Source: Peromyscus leucopus
Taxonomy: Eukaryota; Chordata; Mammalia; Rodentia; Cricetidae
Length of the DNA stretch: 64,000 nt
Assembly (NCBI RefSeq): GCF_004664715.2
Contig: NC_051072.1
Coordinates: 40,047,142-40,111,141, forward strand
Reading direction: 5' to 3'
How positions within the stretch are numbered: the first letter of the stretch is position 1; each line of letters opens with the position of its first letter. Both the position numbers and the translations under genes were made by a program. Positions 57,068 to 64,000 of this stretch are shown here, one piece after another. The notes under the pieces are model-generated. The model worked only from the letters and a program-made list of their open reading frames with translations, was not told the origin of the DNA and did no database searches.

Positions 57068-57130
57068 TTAGTTACACAATAAATATTTATTGCACATGCT
57101 AAACACTGAGTTAGGTTCTAGGGGAAATGT
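57068..57130 (-). repeat. L2 3'-end fragment
   Basis: ACACAATAAATATTTATTGC, 'acatgctaaacactgagttaggttctagggg' is the reversed L2 3' end. Confidence 0.65.
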
Positions 57131-57194
57131 TAGTAAAGATGATGATCACAGGCAATATAACAAGGCAGACAACCACGTGTACCTCAGAGCTCAA

Positions 57195-57385
57195 TCATCT
57201 GTTTTACATCTCAGCTCAATTTCTTGCTCACTCGGTGACCTTGGGTCAGTTTAGTTCACTTCCCTGAGCCTTGTTTTCCTTTCTTAGAACATGAAAATGT
57301 ACTACTGTCCTGAAGTGGCCTGCAGGATTTAAATGGCCTCATACATGCAAAGTAGCCAGGAAATGTGATGCCCCTGAATTCAGTG
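57195..57385 (+). repeat. MIR SINE
   Basis: TCACTCGGTGACCTTGGGTC, 'cacttccctgagccttgttttcc', 'gtggcctgcaggatttaaatgg' and CTCATACATGCAAAGTAGCC match MIR well for its age. Confidence 0.8.
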
Positions 57386-57624
57386 GTTCAGAAGGTGTTG
57401 TTCCCCTACGCTCTAACTCACCCTCTTCCTCTTCATACCAGCTTACTCCTGTACTGAGATTAGCAAATCAGAGATGGGAATCATGATTTGATAGCCATTT
57501 ACATTCTTTGAGCCTGAAAATAGCTGCCCCTTGATGTGGAGGACAATCTTCCCTCTGGAGGGACCCAGATCTTAGTTTAAGACCATTTAGCCAGTGAATT
57601 CCATGACTTAAGTATCCTCACCAT

Positions 57625-57975
57625 TGTGGGATATGCTTTTGTACACTAGTTTAATAAGACGCTAATTGGCTATTAGCCAGGCAGGAAATATAGGCGGGAT
57701 AAGCAGACAAGGGGAAGTCTGGGAAGAGAAAAGCTGAGTTAGGAGACACCAGCCTGCCATCTAGGAAGCAACATATAAAGATACACAAGGTAAAGCCACG
57801 GAAAATATGGTGACATATAGATTAACAGAAATGGGCTGAGTTTAAGTGTAAGAGCTAGTCAGTAGTTAGCCTGAGTTAATGGCCAAGCAGTTTTAATTAA
57901 TGAAAGTCTCTGTGTGTTTACTTGGGTCTGAGTGGCTTCAGGACCAGGCAGGACACAGGAAAACCTTTAGCTATA
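57625..57975 (+). repeat. Solo LTR, ERV2-like, copy 4
   Basis: 351 bp from TGTGGGATATGCTTTTGTAC to TTTAGCTATA, the final CA of the family mutated to TA. The perfect 6-bp duplication CACCAT flanks it (57619-57624 and 57976-57981). It is closest to copy 1 (shared GCTTTTGTACACTA and AAGCAGACAAGG, and the CTCTGTGTGTTTACTTGGGT block). No internal viral region. Confidence 0.88.
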
Positions 57976-57981
57976 CACCAT

Positions 57982-58500
57982 GGTCCTGACAAAGATACTA
58001 GGAGAGTACAAACCCCTAGGTACCCAGAATCTTAATAATGTTGGAAAGGGTGACAACAGAGAATGAGCAGATTTGAGATCTCTAAATTGTTGCTCTGTTG
58101 GAGAACATTCTTTTCATTATCTAAGGTCCATATAGTTTAGAAGTAAATGCAATTGTGAGGGCAGGGCCTTTTAAGAACTATCCTTTCTACAAAGCATGTC
58201 ATGTTTCAGTCTGCCTCCTTATACAACTCTATTGACATAGCTAACATGCAGGAATACTACTCATGTCCCTTCCTTTCCTTGCTTTGAAACTGGTCCTAAT
58301 ATCTTACTCATTATTCTGTATGTGTGTATAAGCCTTATGTATGGTGATTGTTAGGCTTAATTTTTATAATGACTTAATTTGTATAGGAGGTAAAAATGTT
58401 GGAAGAAATGGAAATGGCTAAATTACAAAAAAAATCAGTATGATCAAAAGCTAATAGAGATTATTAGCTATCTTTCTAATCATGACTATATATTGTCTAA
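57982..58500. other. Unannotated stretch
   Basis: No feature recognised. Confidence 0.5.
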
Positions 58501-58504
58501 AAAT

Positions 58505-59320
58505 ACATTCACTAAATGCATCAACAACCAAGCAGTGTCGGGTATGAGTTCCACCTCATGGGGTAAGCCTTAAATCAATCCAGTTATTGGTTGGTTACTC
58601 CCATGAATTTTGTGCCAACCTTGCCCTAGCATATATTGTAGGCAGGACACCATCGTAGATCAAAGGGTTTGAAGACTCTATGTAGGCCTCAGCTTGACTT
58701 CTCTGTATTAAGTTATGTAGATGTTGTCTTAAGCAATGGTGCCTTGCTGTCAACTCACAGAGAAAAGTCTATTGTCTCAGCAAAACCCTGGGCTGTTTGG
58801 GGGTTCCAGTGGGATTCCTTTGGCTAAGAACTCAATTATATATAACTTAATCCTGGCACTGAAAAATTCATTTGGTGACAAGAGACAGCCAGTTAGGACT
58901 CTGTCTCCCCAGTATCTGGTGATTTTATTTAGGTAGCCTTTCATATATGTAAATACTTTAGAAAGTCACTACTATATAAGGTTTCTGTACTACCCCTAAA
59001 ATGACCCTTAATTTTAACTGTCTTTCCCAAATTCCCTCTCTGGACTCCTTCTTCCTTTCCCTTTCCTACTTGATCCTCCAGTTACAGCCCCCCATGCATC
59101 CATCCATAATTATCTATTCATTTCCCTTTCCTAACAAGAACTAGCTCTACCTTCTAGTCCCTTTTCTAGATTTACCCTCTAAGGTTCTATGGACAGAAGC
59201 TTGGTTATCATTGACTTAGCTAATATTCACATATAAGCAGATATATACCATATTATGTTTCTGGGTCTGGGGTATCTCACTCAGGATGATTTTTTTTCTA
59301 GTTCCATCCATTTTATTGTT
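58505..59320 (-). repeat. L1 3' region, inverted 5' part of an L1
   Basis: Reversed L1: 'gttccacctcatggggtaagcc', TTGGTTGGTTACTCCCATGA, 'gatcaaagggtttgaagactc', 'agtgggattcctttggctaagaactc', 'cttggttatcattgacttagc', GGGGTATCTCACTCAGGATG, TCTAGTTCCATCCATTTTAT. It meets plus-strand L1 3' end at about 59322. Confidence 0.83.
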
Positions 59321-59321
59321 A

Positions 59322-59462
59322 TCTAACTAATAGAGAGACAGAAAGGAAGTGGATTCATATGGAAATGGAGGTGGAGAGGAACTGGCCAGAGGATAGGGAG
59401 AGAAACTGTAATCAGTATATATTATGTGAAAAAAAAATCTATTTTTAATAAAAGGAAAAAAT
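59322..59462 (+). repeat. L1 3' end with A-rich tail
   Basis: 'ggatagggagagaaactgtaatcag', TATATTATGTGAAAAAAAAA, 'tctatttttaataaaaggaaaaaa'. It is the uninverted 3' part of the same insertion as 58505-59320. Confidence 0.8.
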
Positions 59463-59464
59463 TC

Positions 59465-60610
59465 ACACCAGAGTGAATGCAGTGGCTCAATATGGATATA
59501 GCTCTGAGTCACTTAAAGAGCCCTGTCAATTTAACATATGAGTCTATGATTCATTATAGAGACAGAAGACAAAAATAAAAAAAAAAAAGCCTCAATACAA
59601 AAGTCAAGAGGTGGAACACACTGAACTCAGAACTTATTATTTGTTCTGTCAGGGCAATCTAAGCCCAGGGTCCTGATATCCGAGATCCCTGAACAAGGCT
59701 TAGCACAACCTGCCCAGGAAAAGCTGCTTTAAGTTGAACAGTAATATCAGAGTTCCATGGTCAAAAGCAAAGGATGACCTTCTTACAGCTCCTTTATTGC
59801 ATTCATCCCTCACCATGGATCCACTCATCTCTCCTCCCAGCTCAGGTGTGACTCGCTCTCTTACTGATTCACTCCATCTCTCCTCTTAGAATACAGGAGC
59901 CAACTCACTAAAATGTCTCCAAAGCCCCAAATCTAAAATATAAGAAAGATGAATAAGGACTCCAAGGACTAATGCCACAGACTGTCATCATTCCCAACAA
60001 AGGTTCTTTCACCCACTCCCTTAATGTACATATGTGGCCTGTTCACGCTGCATATGCCTGGGGACACAATATGCCTCAGTTCAAAATGGGCACAGTTGGT
60101 CTGGCAAAGGTTTCTGCTGCACAGTTCTCTCCATGATTTCAGCTCCAAATTGTGTCACCCGAACATAAGGATGCTAAACAAGCCCATGTGGAGAAGGCTT
60201 GGAAGGTTTCAAATACAAGTTCTGACTCAGTAACTGACTTGCTAATGTGTGTTCTGTGCACAGTTATTATTAAAGACTCAAACCAAAAACAGCTAATGTA
60301 CCTATGTTCCCTGTCAACTTGACAACATTTTCAGCCAGCTGATCAAGAGAGTTCTCATTCCAGATGAAAAAGACTTCGAGCAACAGGAATATTTTTCTCT
60401 CAACACTCTAGAGTTTTCTTATCAACAGTGAATAATATTTAAAAACTAATTTTGACAACTTTTTTTTTACTTACACCTTTGCTTTTTCAGTTGAGTAATA
60501 TTATTTTTATAATTAATTCCATAGAAAGTTATAGAACAAATTTCTAAATTGCTAAAGGATGAAGAGGATAGAAAGAAAAAGAACATGGTCTCTAATATTT
60601 TTTTAAAAAA
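59465..60610. other. Unannotated stretch
   Basis: An A run near 59577-59588. No gene recognised; the 60024-60233 open frame has no domain. Confidence 0.5.
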
Positions 60611-60615
60611 TATTT

Positions 60616-61003
60616 TCCTATGGGATGGTCTATATGTCAAATTGCTCTGATTGGTCAATAAATAAAACACTGATTGGCCAGTGGCCAGGAAGGAAGTATA
60701 GGCAGGACTAACAGAGAGGAGAATTGAGAGAACAGGAAGGAGGGGGGAGACACTGCCAGCTGCCACCATGACAAACAGCATGTGAAGATGCCAGTAAGTC
60801 ACAAGCCACGTGGCAAGGTATAGATTTATAGAAATAGATTAATTTAAGATAGAAGAACAGTTAGCAAGAAGCCTGCCACGGCCATACAGTTTGTAAGCAA
60901 TATAAGTCTCTGTGTTTACTTGGTTGGGTCTGAGCAGCTGTGGGACTGGCGGGTGATAGAGATTTGTCCTGACTGTGGACCAGACAGGAAAACTCTAGCT
61001 ACA
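60616..61003 (+). repeat. Solo LTR, ERV2-like, copy 5
   Basis: 388 bp from TCCTATGGGATGGTC (first G of TG mutated) to ACTCTAGCTACA. The perfect 6-bp duplication ATATTT flanks it (60610-60615 and 61004-61009). It shares AAATAAAACACTGATTGGCC, GCCTGCCACGGCCATACAGT and TCTGTGTTTACTTGG with the other copies, closest to copy 2. It is inserted at the A-tail edge of the reversed L1 that follows. Confidence 0.88.
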
Positions 61004-61596
61004 ATATTTTATTCATTTTACATACTAACCACAGATCGCCCTCCTTTTTGCTCCTCTTACCCCACCCCCAGTCTTCCCTTCCAACCAACCCTCTATTCCC
61101 TCCTCTGACAAGGTAAGGCCTCCCCCTGGGACTCAGCAGAGCCCAGTACACGCAGCCAAGACAAGTCCAAGCCCTTCCCCTGCATCAAGGTTGTGCATGG
61201 TGTCCAACCATATGTAGTGGGCTCCAGAAAGCCAGCTCATGCATCAGGGATGGATCCTGATCCTACTGCCAAGGAGCGACTTAAGCAGATCAAGGTACAC
61301 AAGTGTCTCACTTATACAGAGGACCTAGTTGAGTTAGACTAGCTGTTGGTCTAAAGTTCATGAGTTCTCACTATCTTGGTTTGGTTGTCTCTGTATATTT
61401 CCCCATCACAATCTTGATGTCTCTTGTTCATAGAATCCCTCTTTTCTTTCTTCAACTGGACTCCTAGAGCTCTGCCTGGTGCTTGGCCATGGTTCTCTGC
61501 ATCTCCTTCCATCAGTTACTGGTTGAAGGCTCTATGATGATAATTAGGGTATTCACCGATCTGATTGCTGGGGTAAGCCAGTTCAGGTACCCTCTT
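61004..61596 (-). repeat. L1 3' UTR, 3' part of a 5'-inverted L1
   Basis: Reversed 3' UTR of the same family as 28985-29710: TTATTCATTTTACATACTAA, C-rich tract, 'caaggtaaggcctccccctggg', 'catcacaatcttgatgtctcttg', 'tccatcagttactggttgaagg', GGGTATTCACCGATCTGATT followed by GCTGGGGTAAGCCAGTTCAGG. The right edge abuts plus-strand L1. Confidence 0.87.
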
Positions 61597-61970
61597 CACC
61601 AGAAGGACAAGCATGGTATGTATTTACTTATAGGTGGATACCAGTTGTAAAGCAAAAGATAACCAGACTGCAACCCACAGCTCCAGAGAAGCTAGCTAAC
61701 AAGGAGGACCCTAAGAGAGATGCATGGATCACCCTGGGAAGGATAAATAGATGAGATCTCCATGAGTAAACTGTGGGGGAGGGCAATAGCAGACAGGAGA
61801 TGGCGGATAAGAAAATGAGGGAACAGGATGGTCAAGCTGGAACAGGAACAGCGTACGAGAGCAATGATAGGGGGAGATATTATGGGGATAGGGAGAAACC
61901 GGGTGCTAAGGAAGTTCCCAGGAATCTGCAAGGATGACCCCAGCTTAGACTACTAGCAATGGTTTCTAAT
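61597..61970 (+). repeat. L1 ORF2 end/3' UTR, inverted 5' part
   Basis: Plus-strand: AAGGACAAGCATGGTATGTA, 'ggtggataccagttgtaaag', AGCTAGCTAACAAGGAGGAC, 'gagatgcatggatcaccctggg', 'ggaagttcccaggaatctgcaaggatgaccccagcttagac'. Its right edge is the L1 position directly upstream of the left part's inner edge, so the two are one L1 with an exact inversion. Confidence 0.87.
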
Positions 61971-62230
61971 CTTAATGAGCTTAGAATACAGTCATAGATT
62001 GTAAAATAACACAAAAAGCCATAAATAAGAATCCAAAATTGGATAAGCACTCCAATTCAGAAATGAGCAGTTTAAATAAGTGCCACAAACTTCTAGGTAG
62101 GAGAAATGACTCCAGGGAGGGAGAGCTGTAGGTGATGGGAGAAGGTCCCCATGAGGAAACTGGGGGTAGAAGATGCTCTTAGTAGGGGTCCGATCTTTGT
62201 GCAATAAACCCTTGTAAGCCTGTAATCTTC

Positions 62231-62339
62231 CTTTTTTTATATTTTACAATATAATTTAATTCTACATATCAGCCACAGATTCCTTTGTTCTCCCCCCTCC
62301 TGCCCCAAAGAGATGGGAATGGTGGGTGGGCCGGGGGGG
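62231..62339 (-). repeat. 109-bp L1 3'-end insertion with 15-bp TSD, 5' end inverted
   Basis: Flanked by the perfect duplication AAGCCTGTAATCTTC (62216-62230 and 62340-62354). The left part is reversed L1 3' end: a T run, ATTTTACAATATAATTTAAT, 'ctacatatcagccacagattcc', C-rich. From about 62308 the strand flips: GAGATGGGAATGGTGGGTGG then GCCGGGGGGG is the adjoining upstream L1 sequence in plus orientation. A twin-primed insertion of minimal size. Confidence 0.8.
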
Positions 62340-62357
62340 AAGCCTGTAATCTTCTTA

Positions 62358-62359
<2 letters not shown>

Positions 62360-62401
<42 letters not shown>
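62360..62401. repeat. (CA)n microsatellite
   Basis: About 21 CA units. Confidence 0.95.
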
Positions 62402-62403
<2 letters not shown>

Positions 62404-62404
62404 C

Positions 62405-63620
62405 TACATTGAATTATGGAGGAAATCAATTACAGCATTCCTGCTATAACACCTGCGTTAAAAGCATTTTTTTTTTTCACTGCAATTGGTACATCGGAAA
62501 GTAATTTAGGCAGAGCACAGATTTCATGTGTATTTATGCATCATTCCATCACAGTCTGCAGACAGAGAAATGACAAGAAGTACCGACCCTAGATTTCACA
62601 AACACTGTGCAGTTACACACCTCACACTTCTCCGGCCTCCTACCACTTGCCATGTGTGCTGTGGCCTGCACCTACTTGAACCTGCCAATCTAATTGCAAA
62701 TAACCTCACAGCATAGGACTCAGAAACGTGACCACTTCCACAGGCAGACTTCCAGGCATCGTATTTATCCTAATAAATAAGCGTTTCTTAACCATTTAGC
62801 ATATAACTATGCCTAACTTTTATTACATTCTGATCTTATTTGCAATGCATAGTTGACAATGATTCGAGCAGTGTGTGTCCCCCATCCATACTTTCCCATG
62901 GTTTCTGAGGTTTTTACTGTGTTATTTTGTGTAACAAAGTACTTTTAGAAATACACGTGCTGCAATATAGCAGAAAATATTGTGTATTTTAAAATAAGAA
63001 CACATTTATGGAATGTTAGCATTGTGCTTCTTTGTTACCAAATTAAACAACAAAGATCTAGTACCTGGCGAAATCAACAATCCTAAATTCAGGAGTGATG
63101 AGCACAAGTGATGCACAGAAATATCTGAAACAACAAAGAAAATTGTCATTTTTATTTGAGAGTCATTGGCAGGAGCTGCTAATATCCTATATTGTTTTTT
63201 AACCTATAATAATGATTGGATAAAGTGGTAAACATTAGAAACAATAACACATCAATCTTTTCCCCATCAAGTTTCACTGATGTTCTAAATCTTACCCACC
63301 GCTCCATTAGTGAATCCATTATTAAATATAAGAGGTGTAGCATATGCCTATGACAAAAAAGAAATAGCCAATGGCATGATGTGAATTTTCCAGCTGAAAC
63401 AAATAATTTATAATGGAAGGCAGCAGTAAAGGAAGAAGGGGGAGAACATAAGGCAATACAGAACAACTCACTGTCGGGTCTCAGTAAGATTTCCTCATGA
63501 TTTTCACATGTTTAAGAGCATTTTTGACTCCTGGGATCATCCTTTCTGTCCAGCCTCTCTCCCAAATATACTGGCTCACATACAGACTCTGCTGCCATAA
63601 CTAGATGTAGACATTGCTTC
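62405..63620. other. Repeat-poor unannotated stretch
   Basis: No dispersed repeat recognised over 1.2 kb. No gene seen. Candidate for conserved non-coding DNA. Confidence 0.45.
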
Positions 63621-63626
63621 CCAGCA

Positions 63627-64000
63627 TGGTATGGTTTGGATAAGCTCCCCTTAATTCACATGTTGGGAGCTTAGTGCCCAGCACAGCAGTGTTAGGAAGC
63701 TGCCAGGAACATGGAGATGGAATCTCATGATTGGGTTAATATCATTATCATGAGGGCAGGCTAGTTATTATGAGGGAACTTAAATATCATGAAGACCGTC
63801 CTTCTTATTGCACCCTCTCCATTTCATGTGCTCAGCTGCTCATTTGCTTTGTCATGCTACAACGCAGTATGAAGGCCCTTGCCAGACGCTGCCATGGTAT
63901 CCTTGGCCTTCCTAGTCTCCAGAAGAACAATTGTAAACAAATCTTTTATATTTAAATTGACCACTCTGGTATTCTGTTATAGGAACAGAATGGACTCCAA
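63627..64000 (+). repeat. MaLR LTR (MST/MLT1-like), running to the window edge
   Basis: TGGTATGGTTTGGATAAGCT, 'cttaattcacatgttgggag', 'ggaatctcatgattgggttaatatc', 'cagacgctgccatgg', 'tctccagaagaacaattgtaaac', and 'tattctgttataggaacagaatggac' near the end. The order matches MaLR LTRs; the last bases may lie outside the window. Confidence 0.75.

Noticed and set aside
1..64000. CRISPR-like arrays, tRNA or rRNA genes
   Set aside because: The regular repeats are microsatellites without spacers. The tRNA-like pieces are heads of B2, B3 and B4 SINEs. No rRNA wording was seen.

Overview
The window looks like nuclear DNA from a muroid rodent, most probably a cricetid of the deer-mouse (Peromyscus) type. 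The SINE set is rodent-specific: B1, B2, B3 and B4, with several copies still flanked by clear target-site duplications (TSDs). The two youngest B1 copies (22438-22622 and 34791-34950) carry a right half that differs from the mouse B1 consensus as I remember it and resembles Peromyscus B1. The species call is inference. The rest of the content is muroid L1 3' UTRs, solo ERV LTRs, long CA, GA and GGGA microsatellites, and older mammalian repeats (L2, MIR, MaLR, hAT MITEs).

I find no protein-coding gene, exon, tRNA, rRNA, CRISPR array or bacterial-type operon. The open frames present are short. They fall in microsatellites, in repeats, or in unique sequence with no recognisable domain. The best-supported coding remnant is a decayed L1 ORF2 reverse-transcriptase segment at about 43090-43895. 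The window is best read as intergenic or deep intronic DNA made of layered transposon insertions.

Layout. 1-9.9 kb: mostly unique, with an LTR (1796-2146), a B2 and an L2 copy. 9.96-12.08 kb: one 5'-inverted L1 carrying three nested LTR-type insertions. 12.2-13.5 kb: a B3 and a run of MER5-like fragments. 14.5-18.9 kb: old L1 ORF2 pieces split by an LTR, then the 3' end of a non-coding ERV with polypurine tract and LTR. 19-23.7 kb: two B4 elements, two MaLR LTRs, a young B1 and an L1 piece. 25-26.9 kb: an L1 3' UTR between two copies of an unrecognised repeat. 28.5-29.7 kb: a polypyrimidine tract and an L1 tail. 29.7-33.7 kb: largely repeat-free. 33.7-48.5 kb: B4, B1, L1, L1M and MaLR elements, including two more 5'-inverted L1s and one hAT MITE. 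50.8-57.4 kb: B4, B3, L2 and MIR, a local inverted duplication and a perfect hairpin. 57.6-62.4 kb: two solo LTRs and three 5'-inverted L1 insertions. 63.6-64 kb: a MaLR LTR running to the window edge.

I found no new biological system. The most unusual signals are a 175-bp segment copied in inverted orientation into a B4 SINE (52281-52455 and 53159-53333), a perfect 22-bp-stem hairpin (56283-56336), six L1 insertions showing 5' inversion (one only 109 bp long with a 15-bp TSD), solo LTRs of one family with intact or nearly intact 6-bp TSDs, all in the same orientation, and two pairs of short local repeats I cannot assign to a family. All family names come from memory of consensus sequences, not from a database search.
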